Below are positions 17,948 through 28,677 of a DNA stretch of 64,000 nucleotides, piece after piece (positions within the stretch are counted from its first letter, which is position 1; each line of letters begins with the position of its first letter). A program made the translations under genes and the position numbers. The notes below the pieces were generated by a model, which worked only from the letters and a program-made list of their open reading frames with translations, did no database searches and had not been told where the DNA came from. Source of the stretch: an uncultured Vibrio sp. (GTDB lineage Bacteria > Pseudomonadota > Gammaproteobacteria > Enterobacterales > Vibrionaceae); contig CANNGN010000003.1 in NCBI GenBank assembly GCA_947504195.1, forward strand, positions 248,001 through 312,000, read 5' to 3'.

Positions 17948-19654
17948 ATGAAAACAGCCACCATGATCAACTATACAAGCCTCTATCGGGGGCTTGTCAT
18001 ACTGTTGTTGCTAACCGTTGTCGTGCTGACGGTTTTACCGTCATTGCAATTATTCATCACTTCTCTATCCGATCTAAGCCAGGGTTTGAACTCCAGTCTT
18101 TGGCGAGTCTTGTCTAAACCATCGACTTGGGTAGCGCTGTGGCATAGCTTATATACCAGCACACTTGCGATGCTCTTATCACTCGCGATTGGCGGCTTCT
18201 TATCGATACTGCTCGCATTAACCAATATTCGGTATAAGCCACTTTGGGCGTTCCTTTTCATGCTCCCAATGATGATTCCCCCACAGGTTACCGCTCTTAG
18301 TTGGATTCAATTATTTGGCCCAAGCAGTACCATTCTAAAGAGTCTCGGAATGGCGCCTCCACTAGGTAGCCCAAACCCTATCTATTCAGCAGAAGGCATC
18401 GCTTTTTTACTTGGCATTCAACATGCCCCACTTGTCTTTTTAGCGTTGAGAACACAATTGATTTCTCTACCTAACGAGCAAATCGAAGCTGCGCGCTTAT
18501 GTGGGACATCTACGAAACAGATTTTGTCGGATATTATTTTGCCATTGTGTTATCCCGCAATACTTGCAGCGGCTGCGCTTGCTTTTGTTTCGTCCTTGGG
18601 TAACTTTGGGATTGCCGCAATGATTGGAATCCCAATTTCCTACCAAGTGCTACCGACCCTGATTTATCAATATATGGCTAATTTCGGTAGTCATGTTCTT
18701 AATGATGTTGCAAGTTTGTCTATCATTATGGCGTTACTGGCTTATCTGATTATTTATGTTCAAAATAAAGCGCAGCAAGCCAGTTCGACACACCTTATCG
18801 GAAGCAGTGGACAAGCGCTCTATATTCGCTTGGGAGCATACCGAAACCCTGCCGAATGGGTGCTCGCTCTGCTACTTTTCCTAATTTTGATGTTGCCACT
18901 GCTCGCATTAATATTCAGCTCTCTAATCCCAACAATGGGCGTACCTTTAAACTGGAACACATTAACCTTTGACGCTTATCAGACCATTTTAGCCAAACAC
19001 AGTTCAACATACACCGCACTGACTAACAGTATGTTTCTTTCAATAACAGCTGCGATTACATTGGTGGTTATTTGTCTACCTCTTGCGTATTTTTCAACTC
19101 AGTTTCCAAGCAGAAAAACTCAACTTCTCATCAGTATCATTGACATTCCATATACCCTTCCCGGCATCGTTTTAGCCATCGCGTGTATTCTACTATTTGC
19201 CCGCCCGATACCATGGCTCGACTGGAGTCTCTATGGCACGTTAGGTATCATTTTTATCGCCTACCTAGCGCGTTTTATGGCGGTTTGTTTTAAAGCCATC
19301 TTTACCCAAATGAAACAAATTGATCCAGCAATGGAGGAAGCTGCTCAGCTTTCAGGCGCAAGTGTCATGGTGCGTCTAAGAGATATCATTTTCCCACTGC
19401 TTGCACCTTCTGCTTTTGCTGGCGGATTGCTTGTTTTTCTCACCGCCGTCAATGAATTAACAGTCTCCGCTCTGCTTTGGAGTGCAGGAACTGAAACCTT
19501 AGGTGTCGTGATCTTTAACTTGGATGAAAGCGGCAATAAAGTTCTGGCTTCGGCGGTTTCAGTGGTGGTTGTTTTACTGATTGCCATTGTGATGTGGTTA
19601 CTCAACTCTCTGTCTCGATTTTTACCCAAAGGAGTCATTCCATGGCAAAACTAA
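17948..19654 (+). CDS. ABC transporter permease, two-module FbpB type
   Basis: A 568-residue inner-membrane protein with two transport modules and about twelve helices. EAA-type loops occur in both halves (EQIEAARLCGTSTKQILSDI; PAMEEAAQLSGASVMVRLRD). Such double permeases are found in iron, sulfate-like and aminoethylphosphonate importers. It starts 2 bp after the binding-protein stop and its 3' end overlaps the ATPase start by 13 bp, indicating one operon. Confidence 0.88.
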   Translation: MKTATMINYTSLYRGLVILLLLTVVVLTVLPSLQLFITSLSDLSQGLNSSLWRVLSKPSTWVALWHSLYTSTLAMLLSLAIGGFLSILLALTNIRYKPLWAFLFMLPMMIPPQVTALSWIQLFGPSSTILKSLGMAPPLGSPNPIYSAEGIAFLLGIQHAPLVFLALRTQLISLPNEQIEAARLCGTSTKQILSDIILPLCYPAILAAAALAFVSSLGNFGIAAMIGIPISYQVLPTLIYQYMANFGSHVLNDVASLSIIMALLAYLIIYVQNKAQQASSTHLIGSSGQALYIRLGAYRNPAEWVLALLLFLILMLPLLALIFSSLIPTMGVPLNWNTLTFDAYQTILAKHSSTYTALTNSMFLSITAAITLVVICLPLAYFSTQFPSRKTQLLISIIDIPYTLPGIVLAIACILLFARPIPWLDWSLYGTLGIIFIAYLARFMAVCFKAIFTQMKQIDPAMEEAAQLSGASVMVRLRDIIFPLLAPSAFAGGLLVFLTAVNELTVSALLWSAGTETLGVVIFNLDESGNKVLASAVSVVVVLLIAIVMWLLNSLSRFLPKGVIPWQN

Positions 19655-20664
19655 TTCTCGATAATGTGTGTAAAGCCTATGGCAATCAAATGGCCGTTAA
19701 CGACCTCTCATTAACGATTCCGAATGGCGCATTCTGTGCACTGCTTGGCCCAAGTGGCTGCGGTAAAACAACGACATTGCGCATGATTGCTGGTTTAGAA
19801 AACCTAACATCTGGCTCACTCATTATGAATGACCAAGTTCTCGATAACGGGTGTAACGCTATTCCACCAGAAAAGCGGCGAATGAGTATGGTTTTCCAGT
19901 CCTACGCTTTGTGGCCCCATATGACCGTCAAAGAAAACGTCTCTTATCCGCTAAAAGTACAAAAGCAAACAACAGCTCGAACTCAAGCAACTGTTAAACG
20001 AGTATTAGAAACGGTAGACATGGCGCAATACGCAGAGCGAAAGATCCAAGATTTGAGCGGTGGACAGCGCCAAAGAGTGGCCCTTGCTCGCTGCCTCGTT
20101 GCTGAGCCTGAAGTGGTGTTGCTTGATGAACCGCTAGCCAATCTCGATCGTCACCTACGCTCAGCCATGGAACAAAGCTTTCGAGAATTTCATCAAGAAA
20201 CGGGAGCCACTTTCGTATTTGTCACACATGATCAAGCCGAAGCTATGGCGTTGGCTACTCATATTGCGGTAATGAATCAAGGTAAGTTAGTACAGTGGGG
20301 AACACCTGAGTCGCTTTATCAACAGCCTAAGTCTTCTTGGCTGGCCAGTTTTATTGGAAAAGGGAGCGTTGTTAACCTGCCAATCAATCAACATGCAAAA
20401 AGAAAGCTCGATGCTCATGATTTAAATACCCATACTACAGCTCTGCCTTTGCCCGTATTGCTGCGCCCTGAGCATGTTCACCTTGCAGAAACCGGTATCG
20501 CTGCTTACGTGAAAGATTGCGTATTTTTGGGAGAACGTTACCTGTTAACCCTAAGCTTTCTTCACGATCAACAGTCCGTTATTTGCTATCACAATTCCGC
20601 CATCGCCGTTAATACAATGGTCAATGTCGCTTTAGAACAAGGCTGGCGAGTGGATGTAGCATGA
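19642..20664 (+). CDS. ABC transporter ATP-binding protein (FbpC/PotA type)
   Basis: A 340-residue ATPase with Walker A GPSGCGKT, signature LSGGQRQRVALARCL, Walker B VVLLDEP and H-loop FVTHDQAEAM. A C-terminal TOBE-like regulatory domain follows (LLRPEHVHLAE). The ATG at 19642 is preceded by AAAGGAG and lies within the end of the permease gene. It energises the importer formed by the two upstream products. Confidence 0.9.
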   Translation: MAKLILDNVCKAYGNQMAVNDLSLTIPNGAFCALLGPSGCGKTTTLRMIAGLENLTSGSLIMNDQVLDNGCNAIPPEKRRMSMVFQSYALWPHMTVKENVSYPLKVQKQTTARTQATVKRVLETVDMAQYAERKIQDLSGGQRQRVALARCLVAEPEVVLLDEPLANLDRHLRSAMEQSFREFHQETGATFVFVTHDQAEAMALATHIAVMNQGKLVQWGTPESLYQQPKSSWLASFIGKGSVVNLPINQHAKRKLDAHDLNTHTTALPLPVLLRPEHVHLAETGIAAYVKDCVFLGERYLLTLSFLHDQQSVICYHNSAIAVNTMVNVALEQGWRVDVA

Positions 20665-21758
20665 CGATTTCTATCGATATTCTTAGCGGACTAACCCTTA
20701 AAGCACCCGCGGCAATTATACTGCGTATCGCTAAGCGGAAATTTCTGCTTGATGCAGGTGCTTGTATTGGTTCAACAGAGATACCTTGGCAGCTTCCTAG
20801 TGATGTTGATGCGGTGTTTATCAGCCACGATCACCACGATCACATAGGCGGAGCGACGCAACTTCCTCATCATATTCCAATTTATTGCTCAAAGTTTGTG
20901 GCCACCAAACTCACCAACCATTCCAATGTGCATATTCTGCCGATCTCTGGCTGTACTGAAGTAATGGGGATACAGGTGCGCACTGGTTCAAACGGACATG
21001 CACTCGGTGGTCTCTGGTTTCATTTTAATGCTGGCAGAGGCATTTTCTATAGCGGTGACTACTGCTTAGAATCGGACACTTATCGTTTTGACTCACCGCC
21101 AATCGCCGAGATTGCCTTGCTTGATACTTCGTACGGCAACTATGACACTCCTCTATCGACACAAAAAATAGAGTTAATGAACACACTAGAACACGCTGCT
21201 AATAAGGGTAGTATTCTACTGCCAGTTCCCGCTTCTGGGCGCAGTATTGAGATAGCGTTGTGGTTAAATGAATGGTGCTCATCAACAATTTGCTTTGATC
21301 AAAATGGTCTGGAACATATCAATGAAGCACTAGTTGAAAATGATACAGGGCTGAAAGAAACGAAAAAGAAGCAATTGAAAACCCTTAGCCAATTTGTGCA
21401 TGCCATTCAAAATATCTCCGACATTGAGCCGGATAATATCGTTCTCGCCGGCTCTCCTGATCTCGATGGTGGGTTAGTTAAGACTTTGATTTCTTCTAAC
21501 GATACTCCAATCAACAATATCATTTTTACCGGACACATCGGTATGTTAGCAAAACAACTATGCCAACAAGGTGAGGCCGACTTTCATCGTTGGAATGTAC
21601 ACCCCACACTGACCGATACAATTAGCCTCGCACAGCACCTTCAATGTCAAACTCTTATTCCTTTATTTCACCCCGATCTATCGACGTTTCAGACTCACTT
21701 ATTTAACTGCGAGATTCATACAGACAATCACTGGGAACCCTCTTATGTCACTAATTAA
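20661..21758 (+). CDS. MBL-fold metallo-hydrolase
   Basis: A 365-residue soluble metallo-beta-lactamase-fold protein. The metal motif is SHDHHDHIGG; a further GNGHALGG-like His (SNGHALGGLW) and YSGDY supply the other ligands. The second half (LLPVPASGRSIEIAL) resembles the beta-CASP/exonuclease-like lineage, but function in this branch is unknown. It overlaps the ATPase gene by 4 bp (ATGA) and the phosphatase gene by 14 bp, so it belongs to the transporter operon and probably processes the imported compound, perhaps as a phosphodiesterase (inference). Confidence 0.75.
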   Translation: MTISIDILSGLTLKAPAAIILRIAKRKFLLDAGACIGSTEIPWQLPSDVDAVFISHDHHDHIGGATQLPHHIPIYCSKFVATKLTNHSNVHILPISGCTEVMGIQVRTGSNGHALGGLWFHFNAGRGIFYSGDYCLESDTYRFDSPPIAEIALLDTSYGNYDTPLSTQKIELMNTLEHAANKGSILLPVPASGRSIEIALWLNEWCSSTICFDQNGLEHINEALVENDTGLKETKKKQLKTLSQFVHAIQNISDIEPDNIVLAGSPDLDGGLVKTLISSNDTPINNIIFTGHIGMLAKQLCQQGEADFHRWNVHPTLTDTISLAQHLQCQTLIPLFHPDLSTFQTHLFNCEIHTDNHWEPSYVTN

Positions 21759-22326
21759 AAAACCATTCATTTTCATGCGCCACGGCGAAACTGACGCGAA
21801 TCAAAATAACGTTTTTTGTGGTTCGACCGATATACCACTGAATGCAAGTGGAAGACAGCAAGCACTCGATGCAAGAAAGCCCGTTGCAACAGTCATCAAA
21901 AACGATATCAAAATCGTATCAAGCCCGATGCAAAGAGCCGTCGAAACCACCAAATTAGCGCTACCAAATACCGAGTTTTCTACCGACGTGGATTTATCAG
22001 AACGAGATTGGGGCGATTTAGAACTTCAACCAATAACCAAACAGGTGTGTTACTTCGATACCCCACCAGGTGGGGAACCCTGGGGGCCATTCATTACTCG
22101 AATAACACAAGCAATAAACCGAGTTTTGTCAGAGTATGATAACCCGGTAATTATTGCGCATTCTGGCGTCTATCGAGCCATTCAATTTCACTTAACTGGC
22201 ACACCAAGTGGGCCACGAATTCCAAATGCGACCCCAGTTAGATTTTGGCCAGATGCAACAAACGAGTGGAAACAACAAATTATCAGTGAATCACTTGTTT
22301 GCTTGGACTCACACGAAAAGCAATAA
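21745..22326 (+). CDS. histidine phosphatase family protein
   Basis: A 193-residue phosphoglycerate-mutase-like phosphatase. The catalytic RHGE motif is in FIFMRHGETDANQNN, the second Arg in SSPMQRAVET, and the second catalytic His in VIIAHSGVYRA. It is the last gene of the ABC operon, overlaps the MBL gene by 14 bp, and ends just before a terminator stem. Together with the MBL-fold hydrolase it suggests stepwise dephosphorylation of an imported organophosphate; the substrate is not identified. Confidence 0.8.
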   Translation: MSLIKKPFIFMRHGETDANQNNVFCGSTDIPLNASGRQQALDARKPVATVIKNDIKIVSSPMQRAVETTKLALPNTEFSTDVDLSERDWGDLELQPITKQVCYFDTPPGGEPWGPFITRITQAINRVLSEYDNPVIIAHSGVYRAIQFHLTGTPSGPRIPNATPVRFWPDATNEWKQQIISESLVCLDSHEKQ

Positions 22327-22334
22327 AAGCAATA

Positions 22335-22357
22335 AAAGCGCTCCTTGCGAGCGCTTT
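22335..22357. terminator. bidirectional terminator between phosphatase gene and tdh
   Basis: Perfect 9-bp stem AAAGCGCTC / GAGCGCTTT with loop CTTGC, in the gap between the convergent phosphatase gene and tdh. Flanking A and T runs are short. Confidence 0.75.
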
Positions 22358-22363
22358 AAACAA

Positions 22364-23395
22364 TCATTCCCAATCCAATATTACTTTCCCAGACAGCCCA
22401 CTGCGCATGGTGTCGAAGCCTTGTTGGAAATCATCGACTTTAAAATGGTGCGTAATGATTGGCGTTAGATCTAAGCCAGATTGGATAAGGCTTGCCATCT
22501 TGTACCAAGTTTCAAACATCTCACGGCCATAAATACCTTTGATCACCAAGCCTTTAAAGATCACTTGATTCCAATCGATGCCCATATCTGATGGTGGAAT
22601 TCCCAATAATGCAATACGACCGCCGTGGTTCATCTCTTTTAACATGCTATTGAACGCCATTGGGTTGCCCGACATCTCTAAACCGACATCGAAACCTTCG
22701 GTCATCCCCAGGTCGGCCATTACTTGTTCCAACGGTTGCTCAGCCACATTGACAGCTCGAGTCACGCCGACTTTCTCAGCCAACTCCAAACGGTAAGGGT
22801 TCACATCGGTGATAACCACATGACGCGCACCCACATGTTTAGCTACCGCTGCAGCCATAATGCCAATTGGACCAGCTCCGGTGATCAACACATCTTCGCC
22901 GACCAAATCAAAAGAGAGCGCTGTGTGTACTGCGTTACCAAACGGGTCAAAAATTGAAGCTAAATCATCAGAAATACCATCTGGGATCTTAAACGCATTA
23001 AACGCTGGAATCACCAAATACTCAGAAAATGCTCCAGTACGATTGACGCCCACGCCAACGGTATTACGGCACAAATGGGTCCGTCCACCTCGGCAGTTGC
23101 GACAATAACCGCAAGTAATATGCCCCTCGCCTGAGACGCGATCGCCTAATTCAAAGCCGCGAACTTCTTGACCCATTCCGACCACTTCGCCAACGTACTC
23201 GTGACCCACCACCATTGGCACCGGTATTGTCTGCTGCGACCATGCGTCCCAGTTATAGATATGAATATCGGTACCGCAGATAGCCGTCTTTTTAATCTTA
23301 ATCAACAGGTCATTGTGGCCGACTTCAGGTTTATCTACCTGTGTTAGCCAAATGCCTTCTTTCGTTTCTAATTTTGCTAAGGCTTTAATTTTCAT
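22364..23395 (-). CDS. tdh: L-threonine 3-dehydrogenase
   Basis: A 343-residue zinc alcohol-dehydrogenase-family enzyme. The catalytic zinc motif [12 protein letters not shown], the structural-zinc cysteines in [15 protein letters not shown] and the NAD-binding [14 protein letters not shown] are present. It oxidises threonine to 2-amino-3-oxobutanoate, which Kbl then cleaves to glycine and acetyl-CoA. It follows kbl by 10 bp in the conserved kbl-tdh operon. Length is as expected. Confidence 0.97.
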   Translation of the reverse strand: MKIKALAKLETKEGIWLTQVDKPEVGHNDLLIKIKKTAICGTDIHIYNWDAWSQQTIPVPMVVGHEYVGEVVGMGQEVRGFELGDRVSGEGHITCGYCRNCRGGRTHLCRNTVGVGVNRTGAFSEYLVIPAFNAFKIPDGISDDLASIFDPFGNAVHTALSFDLVGEDVLITGAGPIGIMAAAVAKHVGARHVVITDVNPYRLELAEKVGVTRAVNVAEQPLEQVMADLGMTEGFDVGLEMSGNPMAFNSMLKEMNHGGRIALLGIPPSDMGIDWNQVIFKGLVIKGIYGREMFETWYKMASLIQSGLDLTPIITHHFKVDDFQQGFDTMRSGLSGKVILDWE

Positions 23396-23405
23396 CGTTT
23401 TAACC

Positions 23406-24599
23406 CTAAATCAAGCCCATCTCTTGCCCGACTTCAATAAAGGCATCAATCGCTTTATCCAACTCGGCCAAGCTATGAGCGGCAGACATTTGAGTACGAA
23501 TGCGCGCTTTGCCATTCGGAACCACAGGGAAGGAAAATCCGATAACATAAATGCCTTTGGTGAGCGCGCGTTCGGCAAACTCAGCGGCAACTTTGGCATC
23601 ACCAAGCATGATCGGAATAATGGCGTGATCCGAACCACCTAAGGTAAAACCAGCTTGTTGCATGCGACTGCGGAAATGGCTCGCATTGCGCCAAAGTTGA
23701 GCTCGCAGTTCATCGCCTTCTTTAAGTAAATCCAATACCCGAATAGAGGCCGCCACAATCGCAGGAGCAACCGAGTTAGAAAAGAGATACGGGCGCGAAC
23801 GCTGACGCAGCCAATCGATGACCTCTTTTTTACCCGAAGTATAACCACCCGATGCCCCACCCATCGCTTTACCCAACGTGCCGGTGATTATATCAATTCG
23901 GTCAATCACATCATGATATTCATGGGTACCTCTTCCTTCTGCGCCCATAAAACCTACCGCATGAGAATCATCCACCATGACTAACGCCGAGTATTTATCC
24001 GCCAGATCGCAAATAGCTGGTAAGTTCGCCACCACACCATCCATCGAGAAAACACCGTCGGTCACGATAAGCTTATGCCTTGCGCCTGCTTTATCCGCAT
24101 CGATAAGTTGCTGCTCCAACTCAGCCATATCATTATTGGCATAACGGAAGCGCTTGGCTTTACACAGGCGAACACCGTCAATAATCGAGGCATGATTGAG
24201 CGCATCAGAGATAATCGCATCTTCTGGGCCTAAAATAGTTTCGAAAAGGCCGGTATTTGCATCGAAGCACGAGGTGTAAAGAATGGTGTCTTCCATCCCG
24301 AGAAATTGAGAAAGTTTTGCTTCTAACTCTTTATGCGCATCTTGCGTTCCACAAATAAAGCGCACCGAAGCCATACCAAAACCGTTATCGTCCATACCCT
24401 GCTTGGCCGCTTCAATTAGTGCAGGATCATTGGCTAAACCTAAATAGTTATTCGCACAAAAATTAAGTACCTGCTCGCCACTTGAGATTGACACCGATGC
24501 TTGCTGCGCCGAGGTAATAACACGTTCAGATTTATACAGGCCATCCGTTTTGGTCTGTTCTATCTGTTGCTTGATCTGTTCGTAAAATGCAGCACTCAT
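23406..24599 (-). CDS. kbl: glycine C-acetyltransferase (2-amino-3-ketobutyrate CoA ligase)
   Basis: A 397-residue PLP-dependent alpha-oxoamine synthase. The PLP lysine is in [14 protein letters not shown], with [13 protein letters not shown] upstream of it and SNSVAPAIV after. The enzyme converts 2-amino-3-oxobutanoate and CoA to glycine and acetyl-CoA. It is the first gene of kbl-tdh. A LysR-type gene is divergent and could control the pair. Confidence 0.97.
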   Translation of the reverse strand: MSAAFYEQIKQQIEQTKTDGLYKSERVITSAQQASVSISSGEQVLNFCANNYLGLANDPALIEAAKQGMDDNGFGMASVRFICGTQDAHKELEAKLSQFLGMEDTILYTSCFDANTGLFETILGPEDAIISDALNHASIIDGVRLCKAKRFRYANNDMAELEQQLIDADKAGARHKLIVTDGVFSMDGVVANLPAICDLADKYSALVMVDDSHAVGFMGAEGRGTHEYHDVIDRIDIITGTLGKAMGGASGGYTSGKKEVIDWLRQRSRPYLFSNSVAPAIVAASIRVLDLLKEGDELRAQLWRNASHFRSRMQQAGFTLGGSDHAIIPIMLGDAKVAAEFAERALTKGIYVIGFSFPVVPNGKARIRTQMSAAHSLAELDKAIDAFIEVGQEMGLI

Positions 24600-24754
24600 A
24601 GTCGGGCTCCTTACTCAATGTTTGGAAGAGATTCAAAATCACACAAAGAGTGGATGAATGTTCTCTTTGCCGTGTAAACCTATATTAAAACATCACGATT
24701 AATACTATTATCCTGTTACATGGAAAATCATTAGTGAATCGCAGGCACAAATAG

Positions 24755-25675
24755 ATGATTTCAAATAAGCTCATTACTCTGTTGCCCGACCTTGCTGCCT
24801 TTATTTTGGTGGTAGAGGAGAAAAGCTTTACCGCCGCGGCCAAGAAGTTAGGCGTTACTCCTTCAGCATTAAGTAAAACCATCAGTCGATTAGAAAAAGC
24901 GTTGTCGGTGAAGCTATTTGAGAGAACCACTCGCCGCTTGTTGATCACCGAAGCTGGAAGTCGAATTGCTCAGCAGTGTCGAACCATGGTCAATTCTGCC
25001 GAGCAAGCGGTCGAACTGTCTAATGAACAACATGCTCTCGCGGCTGGGCCGATTACAGTATCGGCGCCGGAAGCCTTCCTCAATATCGTACTTCAACCCT
25101 TGGTGATTCCGTTTTTAAAGCAGTACCCCGACATCCAACTTAAATTGCGCGCAGTTGATGGCCCTGTTGATATTTTTAGCCACGGTATTGATATCTGCTT
25201 TCAACTTACGGATAAACCCAACCCCAATTTAGTCCTGAAAGAGATCGGCGCAACCTCGTTAGTGTTGTGTGCGAGCCCAGAGTATTTAGCGTCAAGAGGC
25301 ACGCCAAACCACCCTACCGAGTTGTTAGATCATGACTGCCTCTATTTAGCCGAAACCGACAACGATAATATTTGGCATTTTGTTCAAGATGATGAGCAAC
25401 ACTCGGTCGCGGTCACCGGGCGTTATGCGGTGAACGAAGCGCAAATGCGTTTAAATGGGGTTATCGATGGTCTAGGGATCGGTATCTTTCATGATTTTGT
25501 GGTTCGTCGCGCCATAGAAAAAGGCGAAGTTGTTGAGGTGCTGAGCGACTGGGAGATAAAAGGCAATTACCACGGCACCATCGCCCTGCAATACGCACAA
25601 ACCAAGTATATGCCCGCTCGGTTTCGGGTGTTTATTGACTACATGATGGAGCAAGTTCCCACGACTCTAATATAA
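24755..25675 (+). CDS. LysR family transcriptional regulator
   Basis: A 306-residue LysR-type protein. The N-terminal winged helix reads FTAAAKKLGVTPSALSKTIS, followed by the linker helix and a two-lobed effector domain (GPITVSAPEAFLN, DGLGIGIFHDFVV). It is divergent from kbl-tdh across 155 bp, so it may regulate threonine degradation, though this regulator type is common and the link is positional only. A 34-bp stretch near its 3' end (25535-25568) recurs at 38478-38511. Confidence 0.85.
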   Translation: MISNKLITLLPDLAAFILVVEEKSFTAAAKKLGVTPSALSKTISRLEKALSVKLFERTTRRLLITEAGSRIAQQCRTMVNSAEQAVELSNEQHALAAGPITVSAPEAFLNIVLQPLVIPFLKQYPDIQLKLRAVDGPVDIFSHGIDICFQLTDKPNPNLVLKEIGATSLVLCASPEYLASRGTPNHPTELLDHDCLYLAETDNDNIWHFVQDDEQHSVAVTGRYAVNEAQMRLNGVIDGLGIGIFHDFVVRRAIEKGEVVEVLSDWEIKGNYHGTIALQYAQTKYMPARFRVFIDYMMEQVPTTLI

Positions 25676-25896
25676 GCATAATGAACGACGAATATACTGC
25701 GCTCTACTTAACGTGGGGCATTCCGTCACCTACTTCTCACGGCCAACCATACCCCACCAAAAAGTCGTCATTTGTCATTTTATATGAGTAAAGCTGTGGT
25801 AATTGGACTAGAACAAATTCACTGTCTACACTGAAATGTATCAATCCTGGGAATGTTAATCATTCACACCAAAAATATATTAGTCGTGAGAATATA

Positions 25897-26901
25897 GTGA
25901 AGAAAATTATGCAAATATGTATTAATAGGTTAAGTTTTTTTCTGTTTATAACATGCACTCTACTTAGCGGAACCTCTTATGCAGAAAAGAAATACACTCC
26001 AAGCGATGTTTATGCCAATATTGATTATGCGTCTCGGTTATTAGTAAAGGTATTAGAAGAGAAAAACATTACTGATATTGCTTTACCTAAATCTCATGAA
26101 ACAGCCGTTAAACCCATGCATGTTTATGAGCTTAATGTGGCAACTATTGCAGAGATATATCAGTATACGTTGGAAAACAAGCTCACCCCCCCACCGTTGA
26201 CCTTTTCGTCTCCTATTAACTATTCACCTACCGATGTTTATTATCTAACACAGATAGTCACCGATGCCATAGAGCGAATCTATGAAAACAATGTTGGTGT
26301 TAATGTATACGATGTGGAACGTTTTTCTAACAAAAGTCCAAAGGATGTATACGATAAATTATTCAAACTTTATGCTAAGGTGCTGCGCTTACGAGGCTAT
26401 GACAAAGTTAGCCCCAATCAAGTTTATGCGCAAACCTATCGTGCTAAGACCGATCTAAAATCTATTATTTCAACACTCTCCAATCGCTTAGATGACTTAA
26501 ATTTTGACCAAAAAAGACTATTGGTTACAGCAGCCTATGGCATGCATCCTGATGGCTCTAAGATGGAGGCTTACGAGAAAGATAAAACGCCAAAAGATGT
26601 CGTCATATCTGCACTATCCGTTAGAAAAAAAATCAATCAGCTCAAAGAAATCTACAAGATGGAAACCTTAGCCATACCACAGGAAAACTCTTTTTCAAAG
26701 GTGACTCCATCAGATGCTTTTTTACAAACTCAGTACATCATTGCCGAAATTAATTTATTAAAAAAACCATTAAACATAAGTCATTCAACAGATATCGCAA
26801 TTGAAGTTAAAAATAAAAAACCTTCTGATGTCTATCAAGAAATGAAGCATATCAACTATTTATTAGACAGATTGATAGATCAAAAAGGAGCTTCTTTATA
26901 A
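25897..26901 (+). CDS. secreted protein with repeated P-x-D-V-Y motifs
   Basis: A 334-residue protein with a signal peptide ([19 protein letters not shown]). The mature part has about eight degenerate repeats of roughly 35-45 residues, each opening with a motif such as [66 protein letters not shown] or [11 protein letters not shown], followed by a predicted helix. I do not recognise a named family. The start is GTG. Its stop overlaps the ATG of a chemotaxis receptor gene by one base, so the two are co-transcribed. A periplasmic ligand-binding partner of the receptor is a reasonable inference. Confidence 0.7.
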   Translation: MKKIMQICINRLSFFLFITCTLLSGTSYAEKKYTPSDVYANIDYASRLLVKVLEEKNITDIALPKSHETAVKPMHVYELNVATIAEIYQYTLENKLTPPPLTFSSPINYSPTDVYYLTQIVTDAIERIYENNVGVNVYDVERFSNKSPKDVYDKLFKLYAKVLRLRGYDKVSPNQVYAQTYRAKTDLKSIISTLSNRLDDLNFDQKRLLVTAAYGMHPDGSKMEAYEKDKTPKDVVISALSVRKKINQLKEIYKMETLAIPQENSFSKVTPSDAFLQTQYIIAEINLLKKPLNISHSTDIAIEVKNKKPSDVYQEMKHINYLLDRLIDQKGASL

Positions 26902-28490
26902 TGCTAACGTCTTTAAAACAAAAAATATTTTTACTCAATACAAGCTTTATCGTAATTGTAATTATTGGGAGTATTTTTCTTGGCTATCAAATAAATAAAA
27001 CGCAGCAAGGTTCTAGCGAGCAAGACACCAGTATCGATCAACTATCAACTCTGAGCGAGTTAGATAGTCAGTTTTCAAAGCTAAGAGAAAAGAGCTTATT
27101 GTTTGCCATGCTATTTAGGGATGACGCTAAAGAAGCCGTAGAAAAACACTATAAAAATACCATGTCTATTATTGGTGGAAGCGGATCTTCGGAATTAGAA
27201 AAGCTGGCTAAGCCTATTGATGAGTATAATAATATACTTCATAAAATGGCGGTTTCTTTCATTAACGATGATAAAGTCAATGGAAGCTTATTACTAAGCG
27301 ATGCTTATAAGATATCAGACGATATAGAGAGAACCATTACAACCAAGATGCAAAATCTGGAAGAGCATATTCGCCAGTTATCTGCTGAGAATCGCGCAAA
27401 GCAAGCCGCAACAAGCAGCACAATTAAAATATCTATCTTACTGCAAATCGCATTAGTCATTATATTAGGTACTGGCTTTACATTTTTATTATCTAAAATC
27501 ATCGTAACACCTCTTAATAGTTTAAGAAAAACCATTAATACCATTCAAGAAAACGGTGACCTTACATTAAGAGCAGATATAAATTCAAAAGACGAAATTG
27601 GACAATTAAGCCAATCTTTCAACATCATGATTGACAACTTGAACTCTATTGTCAGCAATGTTCGTACACAATCTGAAGAGGTATCTATATCGGCAAGCGA
27701 GTTGTCTGGCATAACAAAAACCACAGCAACAGGTACTCACAAACAACTAGAAGAAACACAACATCTAGCAAACACCATTGAGCAGCTATCGATTGCCATC
27801 GAAGAAATTGTCAATAACGCAACTGAGACCTCTAAATCTGCCGAAGAAACAAATGCTACCGCTTTATCCGGACATTCTATTGTTGGTAATACCGTTGACG
27901 AGATTAATCAGCTTACTATCGATATGGAACAGGCTTCGGTCGTTATCGAAAAGGTAAAAGCGGATAGTGAGAATATTGGTACGGTGCTTGATGTAATTAA
28001 AACCATTGCAGAACAAACGAATTTATTGGCACTAAATGCAGCAATTGAGGCCGCGCGTGCAGGTGAACAAGGCCGAGGGTTTGCGGTTGTTGCCGATGAA
28101 GTAAGAACACTGGCACAGCGAACGCAAAAATCGACCATAGAAATAGAAAACCTTGTCGCCACATTGCAAACTGGTGCGCAAAATGCGGTGACGGTTATGA
28201 ACACGAGCCAAGACAAAGTCAATACAACGGCATCACAAGCTCAGCAAGCAGGTAAAGCGCTCGATAATATTAAGAATGAAATTCAAGCGATCTTAACAAT
28301 GAATACCGATATTGCATCGGAAGCGCGGCAACAAATAGAAGCCACAAACAATGTACGAGACAACATTAATACAATAACCGAAATATCTCAGCAAGCCGCG
28401 AATGCTACTGACCAAACATCAACCGCGAGCGCTCAATTGGATAATCTCGGTAATCAGCTAAAAAGTAGCATTAGTCAATTTAAAGTATAA
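26901..28490 (+). CDS. methyl-accepting chemotaxis protein
   Basis: A 529-residue chemoreceptor. The first membrane helix is at residues about 8-28, a helical periplasmic sensor follows (about 29-175), then a second helix ([21 protein letters not shown]), a HAMP domain ([15 protein letters not shown]) and the signalling coiled coil with the tip [18 protein letters not shown]. No C-terminal CheR-binding pentapeptide is seen; the protein ends [10 protein letters not shown]. It is translated directly after the P-x-D-V-Y repeat protein, which probably feeds it a signal. Confidence 0.92.
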   Translation: MLTSLKQKIFLLNTSFIVIVIIGSIFLGYQINKTQQGSSEQDTSIDQLSTLSELDSQFSKLREKSLLFAMLFRDDAKEAVEKHYKNTMSIIGGSGSSELEKLAKPIDEYNNILHKMAVSFINDDKVNGSLLLSDAYKISDDIERTITTKMQNLEEHIRQLSAENRAKQAATSSTIKISILLQIALVIILGTGFTFLLSKIIVTPLNSLRKTINTIQENGDLTLRADINSKDEIGQLSQSFNIMIDNLNSIVSNVRTQSEEVSISASELSGITKTTATGTHKQLEETQHLANTIEQLSIAIEEIVNNATETSKSAEETNATALSGHSIVGNTVDEINQLTIDMEQASVVIEKVKADSENIGTVLDVIKTIAEQTNLLALNAAIEAARAGEQGRGFAVVADEVRTLAQRTQKSTIEIENLVATLQTGAQNAVTVMNTSQDKVNTTASQAQQAGKALDNIKNEIQAILTMNTDIASEARQQIEATNNVRDNINTITEISQQAANATDQTSTASAQLDNLGNQLKSSISQFKV

Positions 28491-28677
28491 AATGCTTCTT
28501 AGTGAAGACTGCGGCCATCGCTTATGGAGCACCAGTCACTGTTAATTTATGGCGAACCCTAAATTTATCGCGGTTAACTAAAATTGGCCGCGGTTTTAGG
28601 GTTTGCTCGATACAACCCTTCAGACGATACCAAGCGTAATCCCCACTTCTTGACAAGTTAAATACAAAGGCGTTCAT

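Noticed and set aside
16983..20664. Ferric-iron importer (FbpABC)
   Set aside because: The family is similar, but the Tyr pair expected for Fe3+ binding is not seen and the operon carries two hydrolase genes.
25688..25730. Short sequence like part of the 234-bp repeat (CTACTTAACGTGGGG)
   Set aside because: Only about 20 bases agree with mismatches; too short to call a third copy.
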